Assembly (NCBI RefSeq): GCF_937888285.1
Contig: NZ_CALART010000068.1
Coordinates: 1 to 64,000 of the forward strand
Direction of reading: 5' to 3'
Source: an uncultured Aquimonas sp.
Lineage (GTDB): Bacteria; Pseudomonadota; Gammaproteobacteria; Xanthomonadales; Xanthomonadaceae
DNA: 64,000 nt
Below the pieces are notes generated by a model that made no database searches, was not told the origin of the DNA, and was given only the letters and a program-made list of their open reading frames with translations. Positions 1-7,870 of the stretch are shown here, in pieces. Numbering within the stretch: the stretch's first letter is position 1; every line of letters starts with the position of its first letter. The position numbers and the translations under genes are program-made.

Positions 1-651
1 CGCGGATGCTGCTTCGACGCCTGACCACCTAATTTGTCAACACCCTCTCAGCGCGTGTGAAAAAAACCGGACGCCGTAGCGAGGGCGTCTCTGGGCGTTC
101 GTGGCAAAGCGCGGTGCGCGAATTCAAGGGAGTTTGGCGGGTCAAATGACTGCGGAATTCGCGTAGCGCGCTGCCGCCACGGGCGTCCAGAGGCGGCCGC
201 AGTAGGCGGATGGCTTTTTCACATGCTCTCAAGAAACAGAATCGTAAGTGGTTGATCGTATCGGATCGCCTTCGCGGCAGCACGGCGTGAAAATCCGGCC
301 CAAACAGCGTCTAGCGACCCCTGGCTCGTCGCCCCCGCGGAGGCGGGGGCCCAGACCGGACCTGCAGCAGCGGCCAGATCACTGGATCCCCGCATGCGCG
401 GGGATGACGCCCCCATGTTTCTTCGAGAACACCCGCCCCGCGACGCGGGGCTGAGAAGCTCTCAAGAAACAGAACGTTCGCGACCCAATGCATCGTCGCC
501 CCCGCGAAGGCGGGGGCCCAGTCCCAGCCTGACCCGGTCGCACGATCATTGAATCCCCGTCCCCGCCTTCGCGAGGACAGGATCTGCGCGGGGATGACGA
601 ATCCAGGTTTCTTCGAGAACACCTGCGTCGCTGCGCCGCGCTGGGAAGCTC
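1..651. repeat. Intergenic region filled with REP-like repeats
   Basis: I see no convincing gene here; the short open frames overlap on both strands and are repeat-derived. Two related units follow each other, about 228-456 and 457-657. Each opens with CTCTCAAGAAACAGAA, carries a GC-rich block of the form GCCCCCGC..GCGGGGGC (about 328-350 and 492-515), a second inverted repeat with ATCCCCGC arms (386-405 in the first unit, more diverged in the second), and ends near TTCTTCGAGAACACC (419-433 and 609-623). Similar blocks recur at 41380-41442 and 50828-50855. They are probably mobile REP/MITE-type elements; a role in transcription or mRNA stability downstream of accA is possible but not shown. 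Confidence 0.7.
57..92 (-). terminator. Possible Rho-independent terminator, minus strand
   Basis: Read on the minus strand, GACGCC and GGCGTC form a 6-bp stem with an 8-base loop, followed by CGG and a run of seven T. It would stop minus-strand transcription coming from the accA side about 560 bases past the accA stop. The stem is short, so this is tentative. Confidence 0.35.
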
Positions 652-1611
<960 letters not shown>

Positions 1612-1712
1612 GGGGCGCGGTCTTGGGCGAGCGTGAAGGGCGGGAGTATAGCCGGCGGCCCTCGGCACGCTCGAACGCAGGGGTACGGACAGTGCGAGCG
1701 CGCCGGTTCGCG

Positions 1713-3098
1713 CTACAGGCCTTCGACCGCGGCGCCCAGCGCCGAGCGCGTGACTTCGGCGAGCAGGTCCAGACCTTCCTCGTCGATGCAGTAGGGCGGC
1801 ATCCAGTACAGCACGTCGCCCAGCGGCCGCAGCAGCACGCCGCGTTCGATGGCGTGGCGGTAGGCGCGCAGTCCGGCGCGCTGCGTCGAGGGCAGCGGCG
1901 CCCGCGTGTTCGTGTCGGCGACCAGTTCCAGCGCAAGGATCATCCCGGTCTGGCGTACCTCGGCGACGTTCGGATGCTCGGCGAAGGGCGCGGCCAGTGC
2001 GGCCATGCGCGCCGCGGTGGTGCGGTTGCGCTCGAGCACCGGTTCGCCTTCGAAGATGCCGAGCGTGGCGCGCGCCGCGGCGCAGGCCAGCGGGTTGCCG
2101 GTGTAGCTGTGCGAATGCAGGAAGGCGCGCTCGCGGCTGTCGTCGAGGAAGGCCTCGTAGATGTGCTGCGGCGCCAGCACCGCGGCCAGCGGCAGGAAGC
2201 CTCCGGTGAGTCCTTTCGACACGCACATCAGATCCGCCGCGATGCCGGCCTGCTCGCAGGCGAACAGGGTGCCCGTGCGTCCGAAGCCCACCGCGATCTC
2301 GTCGGCGATCAAGTGCACGCCGTGGCGCGTGCACAGTTCGCGGGCGCGCCGCAGGTAATGCGGGTCATGCATGCGCATGCCGCCGGCGCACTGCACCAGC
2401 GGCTCGACGATCAGCGCGCTGATGGTGTCTCCTTCGCGCTCGAACAGGGCTTCGAGCGCTTGCGCGGCGCGCTCGGCGCAGTCGCGCGGGCTCTCTCCCG
2501 GCAGCGCGTCCCAAGCGTCGGGTGAGGGCGTGAAGACCGGGCTGATCAGCAGCGGCGCGTAGACCCGCCGGTACAGCGGGATGTCCGACACCGCCAGCGC
2601 GCCCAGGGTCTCGCCGTGATAGCTGTTCGACAGCGCGACAAAGCGCGTGCGCTTTTCGTCGCCGCGGTTGCGATGGCTGTGGAAGCTCATCTTCAGCGCG
2701 ACCTCGATGCCGGCCGAGCCATTGTCGGCATAGAACACCTTGGCGAAGGGCGGCGTACCTTCAATGCGCGGCGCGAGCCGCAGCAGGGCCTCGGCCAGCT
2801 CGATCGCCGACGCGTGACTGAAGCCGGCCAGGATCACCTGCTCCAGCTGCTGCGCCTGCTGCGCGATCGCCGCACCGATGCGGGGCTCCGCATGGCCGAA
2901 CAGGTTGGTCCACCAGGAGCTGACCGCATCGAGGTAGCGGCGGCCCTCGAAGTCGATCAGCCAGGCGCCTTCGCCGCGCGCGATCGGCACCAGCGGCAGC
3001 AGATCGGTGTGGTGCTCGCGCATCTGCGTGCAGGGGTGCCAGAGCACCGCCAGGTCACGCTGGCGCCAGTGGGATTGCAGGGCGGGGGAGGTCGACAT
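1713..3098 (-). CDS. bioA: Adenosylmethionine-8-amino-7-oxononanoate aminotransferase
   Basis: PLP-dependent class III aminotransferase that converts KAPA to DAPA with S-adenosylmethionine as amino donor, the antepenultimate step of biotin synthesis. The protein is 461 residues. Early residues WHPCTQM and SSWWTNLFGH are BioA-specific; ADEIAVGFGRTG carries the PLP-ring aspartate and CVSKGLTGG contains the Schiff-base lysine. The open frame extends upstream, but MSTSPALQ at 3098 fits the family N-terminus. The start codon is 66 bases from the divergent gspG, so both promoters must lie in that gap. Biotin synthesis beside accA makes sense, since biotin is the cofactor of acetyl-CoA carboxylase. 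Confidence 0.96.
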   Translation of the reverse strand: MSTSPALQSHWRQRDLAVLWHPCTQMREHHTDLLPLVPIARGEGAWLIDFEGRRYLDAVSSWWTNLFGHAEPRIGAAIAQQAQQLEQVILAGFSHASAIELAEALLRLAPRIEGTPPFAKVFYADNGSAGIEVALKMSFHSHRNRGDEKRTRFVALSNSYHGETLGALAVSDIPLYRRVYAPLLISPVFTPSPDAWDALPGESPRDCAERAAQALEALFEREGDTISALIVEPLVQCAGGMRMHDPHYLRRARELCTRHGVHLIADEIAVGFGRTGTLFACEQAGIAADLMCVSKGLTGGFLPLAAVLAPQHIYEAFLDDSRERAFLHSHSYTGNPLACAAARATLGIFEGEPVLERNRTTAARMAALAAPFAEHPNVAEVRQTGMILALELVADTNTRAPLPSTQRAGLRAYRHAIERGVLLRPLGDVLYWMPPYCIDEEGLDLLAEVTRSALGAAVEGL

Positions 3099-3164
3099 CG
3101 CTTTGCTACACTCGCGCGGATTCGATAGACAGGCGACCCGCAGGGGTCGAAACGCCAGCCCGAC

Positions 3165-3635
3165 ATGATCTTCCGCTCGTCTCCCCGCGTCCATGCCACC
3201 TGCCCTGCGCGCCTGTCCGCTCCGCGTCGCGGGCGCGGTTTCACCCTGATCGAGATCCTGGTGGTGGTGACCATTCTGGGCATCCTCGCCGCGCTGGTCG
3301 TGCCGCAGCTGATGAGCTACCCGGACGACGCGCGCCTGACCCGTGCCGAGCAGGACATCCAAGCCCTGCGCACCGCGCTGGATCTCTACCGCATGGACAA
3401 CTTCACCTACCCCAGCACCGAGCAGGGCTTGCGCGCGCTCGTGACCAAGCCAAGCGGGCGCCCCGAGGCGCCGAACTGGCGCAGCGGTGGCTACATCAAG
3501 GAGCTGTCGAAGGATCCCTGGGGCGCTGACTACGTCTATCTGAGCCCCGGCCAGAGCGGCGCCTTCGACCTCTATTCGCTGGGCGCCGACCGCGCGCCGG
3601 GCGGCGAGGGTGCGGCCGCCGACATCGGCCGCTGA
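3165..3635 (+). CDS. gspG: Type II secretion major pseudopilin GspG
   Basis: Major subunit of the periplasmic pseudopilus of the type II secretion system. A basic leader ending RRGRG is followed by FTLIEILVVVTILGILAA: prepilin peptidase should cut after Gly25 and methylate the new Phe, with Glu at mature position 5. The C-terminal part has the GspG features DPWGADYVY and FDLYSLGAD (calcium-binding loop region) and a typical length of 156 residues. It opens a plus-strand run gspG-H-I-J-K with 8-base spacing or overlaps, clearly one operon. The secretin, ATPase and inner membrane genes (gspC-F, L-M) are not in this window. Confidence 0.95.
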   Translation: MIFRSSPRVHATCPARLSAPRRGRGFTLIEILVVVTILGILAALVVPQLMSYPDDARLTRAEQDIQALRTALDLYRMDNFTYPSTEQGLRALVTKPSGRPEAPNWRSGGYIKELSKDPWGADYVYLSPGQSGAFDLYSLGADRAPGGEGAAADIGR

Positions 3636-3643
3636 GCGCTGCC

Positions 3644-4153
3644 ATGCCGCGCCCGGATCGGGCCCAGGGCTACAGCCTGATCGAGGTGCTGCTGGTGGTG
3701 GTGATCCTCGGTGTGGTGGTCGCCGCCGTCGCGCTGTCGATCGGCGGCAACGCCTCGCGCCAGCTCGAAGCCCAGGCCGCGCGGCTGCAGGCCCTGATCC
3801 GGCTGGGCTGCGAGCAGTCCGAGCTGACCGGGCGCGACCTTGGCATCTTCCTGAGCCGCCAGCGCATCGACTTCGCCTGGCGCGGCCCCGACCGCTGGTA
3901 TCCGCTGGAGGACGCGAGTCGCGAGCCGCTGCGTCCGCGAATGTTGGAGGAGGCGACGGAGTGGAGCCTGCAGCGCGATGGCGAGCGCCTGGCCCTGACC
4001 GAGGACGCGCCCGTCGACCCGCAGCTGCTCTGCCTCGCCAGCGGTGAGCTGAGCCCGTTCGTCATCGAAATCTCGCGCGTGGATATGCCCGAGCGCTGGC
4101 GGCTCGAAGGTCGCCCGGACGGACAGGTGCTGCGGGAGCGCGGGGATGGGTGA
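3644..4153 (+). CDS. gspH: Type II secretion minor pseudopilin GspH
   Basis: Minor pseudopilin of 169 residues. A 9-residue leader MPRPDRAQG precedes YSLIEVLLVVVILGVVVAA, the class III signal with Glu at position +5 and a single N-terminal helix. The remainder is a GspH-type globular domain (SGRDLGIFL-like region: TGRDLGIFLSRQRIDF, then CLASGELSPFVIEI). Position directly after gspG and before gspI supports the call. The stop codon overlaps the gspI start by 8 bases (ATGGGTGA), implying translational coupling. Confidence 0.9.
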   Translation: MPRPDRAQGYSLIEVLLVVVILGVVVAAVALSIGGNASRQLEAQAARLQALIRLGCEQSELTGRDLGIFLSRQRIDFAWRGPDRWYPLEDASREPLRPRMLEEATEWSLQRDGERLALTEDAPVDPQLLCLASGELSPFVIEISRVDMPERWRLEGRPDGQVLRERGDG

Positions 4154-4736
4154 AAAGCCGGGATTCGGGAGTCGGGATTCGGGATTCGGGGAAGCCGCGC
4201 TCCGTTCTTCTCGGCTGCACGCCCCTTGCCTTCTGGACTGTGAGGGGACTGAACCCAAGGCTGTAAGCGCCGACGGACATGCCGCCGGGGTGGCGCATGC
4301 TTCGCCACACGATGCCCGGCCTACGAATCCCGAATCCCGACTCCCGAATCCCGGCGCGCGCAGACGCGCGCGAGGCTTCACCCTGCTCGAAGTGCTGATC
4401 GCCCTGCTGATCCTGTCGCTGTCGCTGGTCGCCCTGATCCGCGCCGCCGGGCTGCAGGCGCAGGCGCTGAACCACCATCGCGACAGCACGCTGGCGCAGT
4501 GGGTGGCGGCGAACGTGGCGGCCGAGCTGCGCGCGCAGGGCGCGCCGCCGGTGGGCCGCCAGCAGGGCGAAATGCGGATGGGGCCGCAGCGTTGGCGCTG
4601 GCAGGCCGAAACCAGCGACACCGACGTCGAGCGCGTGCGTCGCATGGAGATCACGGTGTTCGCGGCGGACTCCGGCAGCCTTGCCGGCAGCGACGCCGAT
4701 CCCGTCGCCCGCCTCACCGCGTTCGCGACGCCATGA
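4146..4736 (+). CDS. gspI: Type II secretion minor pseudopilin GspI with element-lengthened leader
   Basis: Minor pseudopilin, tip component with GspJ and GspK. The processing site RARG / FTLLEVLIALLILSLSLVA sits after residue 77, whereas pseudopilin leaders are normally under about 25 residues. Codons 5-70 are supplied by an inverted-repeat element (4159-4354). Removing it would leave MGEK joined to ARRRARG, an ordinary 11-residue leader. The overlap of ATG at 4146 with the gspH stop supports this as the original start. A GTG at 4290 could serve as a newer internal start and would give a 29-residue leader. The mature part looks intact and ends in an ATGA overlap with gspJ. Confidence 0.88.
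   Translation: MGEKPGFGSRDSGFGEAALRSSRLHAPCLLDCEGTEPKAVSADGHAAGVAHASPHDARPTNPESRLPNPGARRRARGFTLLEVLIALLILSLSLVALIRAAGLQAQALNHHRDSTLAQWVAANVAAELRAQGAPPVGRQQGEMRMGPQRWRWQAETSDTDVERVRRMEITVFAADSGSLAGSDADPVARLTAFATP
4159..4354. repeat. Inverted-repeat (MITE-like) element inside gspI
   Basis: The left end (4159-4190) is a 7-bp tandem pattern GGGATTC/GGGAGTC; the right end (4324-4354) is its near-perfect reverse complement, built of CGAATCC/CGACTCC units. About 130 bases with no similarity to pseudopilin genes lie between them. The same arrangement recurs at 50661-50808. The insertion keeps the gspI frame open. Confidence 0.8.
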
Positions 4737-5551
4737 GCTGCGAGATCGCTCTGGAACGCAGCTCGAAGGCGCAGCCTGCGAGCATTGTGGCCAGCTCGTC
4801 AGGCAGGGACTGTGCGCTGGTAACCGTCCGCAGGCTTGGCGCGGCCTGCTCTCCCAATCCCGAATACTTGCCCTCGCGCGCAGCGCTCGGGCGCTCACAG
4901 GCGCGCGGACCGGTGGTCCGCAGGCGCGCCTCTTCGCTCCCGAATCCCGGCGCGCGCGCGCGCCAACAAGGCTTCACCCTGCTCGAAGTCATCGTCGCCG
5001 TCGCCCTGTTCGCCCTGGTGGCGGCGCTCGCCTACGGCGGGCTCGACAGCGTGCTGCGCGCACGTGCGCAGCTGCAGGAGCAGGCCACGCAGCTGGCGCG
5101 GCTGCAGTTCGCGGTCGGGCAGATCGAGCGTGACCTGCGCGCTGTTGCCCGACGGCCGATACGCGACGGCTTCGGCCAGCGCCAGCCGATGCTGGTCGGC
5201 AGCAGCACCGGCCTGGAGCTCGCTCGCCACGGCTATGGCAATGCCCTGCAGGCCGCCCGCGCCGAGATCGAGCGCGCGGCCTATCGCCGCGTCGACGATC
5301 GTCTGCTGCGCCTGCGCTGGCCCGTGCTGGACCGCGCGCCCGGGACCCTGCCCGAGCAGGTCGAGCTGCTGCAGGGGCTCAGCGATTTCCGCGTCCGCTA
5401 TTTCGCGCGGAGCGGTCGGGAGTTCGACCGCTGGCCAGCGCCGGGCAGCAGCGATGCGCTGCCGCTGCGGATCGAGGTGGAGATCGAGGTCGAAGGCCTG
5501 GGGCGGATTCACCGACTGCTGGAGCTGCCCGATGCCGAGGCCGCGCTGTGA
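4733..5551 (+). CDS. gspJ: Type II secretion minor pseudopilin GspJ with long leader
   Basis: Minor pseudopilin of 272 residues as annotated. The class III signal QQG / FTLLEVIVAVALFALVAALA begins at residue 81; the rest (QLARLQFAVGQIERDLRAV, then FRVRYFARSG) matches the GspJ family. The start is chosen from the ATGA overlap with gspI. The 80-residue leader is far too long for the family, and the codons just before the cleavage site (SLPNPGAR) derive from the same CCCGAATCCCGG repeat seen in gspI. Internal GTG codons near 4913 would give a leader of about 20 residues. The stop overlaps the gspK start as GTGA. Confidence 0.88.
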   Translation: MSCEIALERSSKAQPASIVASSSGRDCALVTVRRLGAACSPNPEYLPSRAALGRSQARGPVVRRRASSLPNPGARARQQGFTLLEVIVAVALFALVAALAYGGLDSVLRARAQLQEQATQLARLQFAVGQIERDLRAVARRPIRDGFGQRQPMLVGSSTGLELARHGYGNALQAARAEIERAAYRRVDDRLLRLRWPVLDRAPGTLPEQVELLQGLSDFRVRYFARSGREFDRWPAPGSSDALPLRIEVEIEVEGLGRIHRLLELPDAEAAL

Positions 5552-6501
5552 GGCCGCGTCCGCACCCGCCCCTGCGAAGCCCACGGCAGCAGCGCGGTGT
5601 CGCCCTGATCGTCGCCGTGCTGGTGCTGGCGCTCGCGGCGGTGGTCATCGTCGGCCTGCTGGATGCCGGTGAGATCGCCCAGGCGCGCACCCGCAACAGC
5701 CTGCGCGCCGAGCAGACCTGGCAGCTGCAGCGCGGCCTGGAGGCCTGGGCGGCGCAGGCCCTGCGCGAGGACCAGCGCACCGAGCCCGGCGTCGATGCCT
5801 TCGACGACCTCTGGGCGCAGCCGCTGCCGCCGCTCGACATTCCCGGGGGTCGCATCATCGGACGTCTGCGCGAGCAGGGCGGCTGCTTCAACCTCAACAG
5901 CCTGCTGCGCGAGGACCAGCCCGACCCGCGCGCCTTCGAGCGCTTCGAGCGCCTGCTGCGGGCGCTGAACCTGGACCCGCGCATCGCCGCACAGACGCTC
6001 GACTACATCGATGCCGACATCGACCCCGCGGCAGGCGGCGCCGAGGACGGCGCCCATCTCGCCCAGCAGCCGGCGCGGCGCGCCGCCAACCGGCCGATGG
6101 TGCATGCCTCCGAGCTGCGCCTGCTGCCGGCGGTCGATGCCGAGGCCTGGCGCCAGCTGCGTCCGCAGGTCTGCGCTTTGCCGGATGCCTCGCCGCTGAA
6201 CCTCAACACCGCTTCGGTCGAGCTGTGGATGAGTCTGGATCAGGCGATGACGCGCCGGCAGGCCGAGATCCTGGCCCGCGAGGGGCGCGCGCGCTACCGC
6301 AGCCTCGATGAAGTGAACACCGAGCTCGAACGCCTCGGGCTCGCACCGCAGCCGGCCGATGGCGCACTCGGTGTCTACACCAGCCACTTCGTGCTGGAGG
6401 CCGACATCCTGTTCGACGATCTGCCCTTCCGCTACAGCAGCCACCTGTATCGCGACCGCGAGCGGGTCAGCGTGCTGGCGCGGACGCGGGGCGGCCTGTA
6501 G
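5548..6501 (+). CDS. gspK: Type II secretion minor pseudopilin GspK
   Basis: Largest minor pseudopilin, thought to cap the pseudopilus tip with GspI and GspJ. A GTG start in a GTGA overlap with gspJ gives 317 residues, the usual size. After a basic leader ending RQQRG comes VALIVAVLVLALAAVVIVG, lacking Glu at +5, as is normal for GspK. Family features follow: GCFNLNSLL, a long alpha-helical domain, and SPLNLNTAS with a helix-hairpin-helix-like segment. It is the last gene of the run; gspL and gspM do not follow, so the secretion genes of this organism are split between loci. Confidence 0.93.
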   Translation: MRPRPHPPLRSPRQQRGVALIVAVLVLALAAVVIVGLLDAGEIAQARTRNSLRAEQTWQLQRGLEAWAAQALREDQRTEPGVDAFDDLWAQPLPPLDIPGGRIIGRLREQGGCFNLNSLLREDQPDPRAFERFERLLRALNLDPRIAAQTLDYIDADIDPAAGGAEDGAHLAQQPARRAANRPMVHASELRLLPAVDAEAWRQLRPQVCALPDASPLNLNTASVELWMSLDQAMTRRQAEILAREGRARYRSLDEVNTELERLGLAPQPADGALGVYTSHFVLEADILFDDLPFRYSSHLYRDRERVSVLARTRGGL

Positions 6502-6693
6502 GGCGGCGTGCTGCGTGCTCTTCCCACGACCACCCGCTGATGCGGGGCTTTCAGGATCCAGGGCCATGAGCGGCTGCGCGGCTGCGTCACCCGCGCGATG
6601 CTGCCGACACCATCTCCCGCCATGCGCATCGCCGGAGCGGATTTCGATCCGCGCGCGCGTCCACCCCAGATGAGTGCCTCTTTGCTCAAGCAG

Positions 6694-6716
6694 AAGGCCC
6701 CGATCCCCGGGGCCTT
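6694..6716. terminator. Hairpin terminator between convergent genes
   Basis: AAGGCCCC and GGGGCCTT form a perfect 8-bp stem around a 7-base loop, with A-rich sequence on the left and a pyrimidine-rich tract on the right. It lies between the gspK stop and the stop of the minus-strand gene, so it may serve both directions. Confidence 0.65.
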
Positions 6717-6768
6717 GCCTTTCCTCTGTCCGGCTCGCCATCTGTTCTGCGAGCTCACTGGTTCCAGG

Positions 6769-6827
6769 CCTCTGCCGCAGGGGGCGCAAGCCGCCCGCTT
6801 CCTCTGCCGCAGGGGGCGCAAGCCGCC
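6769..6827. repeat. Tandem duplication, 32-base period
   Basis: A 27-base unit starting CCTCTGCCGCAGGGGGCG occurs at 6769-6795 and again at 6801-6827, with 5 bases between the copies. Each copy contains a GC-rich short inverted repeat. Function unknown. Confidence 0.75.
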
Positions 6828-6899
6828 CCCTGGCAGGTCTGCGAAGCCGCGACGATGGGCCCGTGCGGCAGGCGCGGCGGTCGCGCGGCGCCATCGCGA

Positions 6900-7595
6900 T
6901 CAGTGCTCGGCCCAGGCGGACGTCACCGCATAGCGGGAGTCATTGATGCCCGCAGGCTGAAGGCTGTTGGGCCCGCGCAGCTGCACCCAGGGAATCAGGG
7001 CACCGAAGTCCTGCGCCTCGAGCGTGACCGCGAAGGATGCCGACGCGATGCGCAGCTGCACCACGTCTGCACGACGATCCACCTGGAGTGTCAGCGCTTC
7101 CAGCACTGCGGCAGGAAGAGCGGACGAACGCACCTCGCGGACCAGGACGACGTCGGCCCCCGCGTAGGCGTAGTGCCGCAGCACGATCTGCTGGCTGCCG
7201 TCGGGGCGGCGCTCGAGCACGACCAGCATCCAGGTCGCGCTGTTTTCCACCGCACGCGGTTCCGTCGCGCCCGCGGCCTGGGTGGAAACGATGCGCGCAA
7301 GTACCGTGGCGTCGGCCGTGGGCGTGCCCTCGATCTTCATTTCGACCGCGAGGCCGCCCTCGGCGAACAGACCGAAGCGATCCTGCTTCAGCCCCACCGT
7401 GTTCCATTCGGTAGCTGGCGCATTCGCCGCGCCCTTGCCCGCAGCCTGGGCCGACTTCTCGTCGCAGATGCTGGAGGCGCCTGAGCTTCCGGTGGGCAGC
7501 GGATCCTCGAAGATCTCGCACAGGCCAAGAGGAGTGGCGATCGCCTGGCTGGACAGAATCAGGCTGAGCAGGGTGGCGCGAGCGATCTGCAACAT
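6900..7595 (-). CDS. Secreted protein of unknown function, candidate ECF sigma target
   Basis: 231 residues. The start at 7595 has GAGGA nine bases upstream and opens a signal peptide MLQIARATLLSLILSSQA with a likely cut after IATP. The mature protein has two Cys near its start (LGLCEIFED and SSICDEK), then alternating beta-like segments (TWMLVVLERR, QQIVLRHYAY, VVQLRIASASFAVTL), suggesting a beta-sandwich. I recognise no family. It lies directly downstream of the kinase gene on the same strand but has its own promoter-like motif at 7629-7657, shared with the RiPP precursor gene, so it probably works in or alongside the RiPP programme, for example in immunity or at the cell surface. That is inference only. 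Confidence 0.75.
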   Translation of the reverse strand: MLQIARATLLSLILSSQAIATPLGLCEIFEDPLPTGSSGASSICDEKSAQAAGKGAANAPATEWNTVGLKQDRFGLFAEGGLAVEMKIEGTPTADATVLARIVSTQAAGATEPRAVENSATWMLVVLERRPDGSQQIVLRHYAYAGADVVLVREVRSSALPAAVLEALTLQVDRRADVVQLRIASASFAVTLEAQDFGALIPWVQLRGPNSLQPAGINDSRYAVTSAWAEH

Positions 7596-7628
7596 CGGGG
7601 CATCCTCGTGGTGGGTGGATGCTTCCGG

Positions 7629-7657
7629 GAACGGAGACTCCGAAAAAACCGTATCAG
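7629..7657 (-). promoter_or_regulatory. Shared 29-bp promoter-like motif, copy A
   Basis: Read on the minus strand it starts CTGATACGGTTTTTT, continues CGGAG and ends CTCCGTTC, 33 bases before the start codon of the secreted-protein gene. It matches copy B (22886-22914) at 26 of 29 positions, with no similarity beyond the block. The CGTT near the downstream end resembles the -10 element of many ECF promoters, with GATAC about 18 bases upstream as the -35 candidate. The ECF sigma gene at 10335-10907 is the obvious candidate to use it. Confidence 0.65.
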
Positions 7658-7870
7658 GCAGTTCCCGGACGACCGGGAGGGACCTCCCATCCAGCGGGTG
7701 GCCTGGCGACACCGTGTGGTGCAGGTGCGGGCATCGTGCGCTGGGCGTAGATCCGGGCATGTGCCGTGCTCACGCGGCGACGCCCTGGCTGCGCCCGGTC
7801 ACGCTGGATCCGGCAGTGCGTGCAGGCACCATGGATGGGCCATGGCCTGCACTCGCGATGTTGGGTTCAA

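Larger units (their letters stand above)
6502..6899. other. Gene-free gap between gspK and the secreted-protein gene
   Basis: The two flanking genes converge here. I find no open frame with coding character. It holds the hairpin at 6694-6716 and a tandem duplication at 6769-6827. Confidence 0.6.

Noticed and set aside
29..651. Small proteins at the window start
   Set aside because: All frames run through hairpin repeats that recur elsewhere in non-coding gaps.
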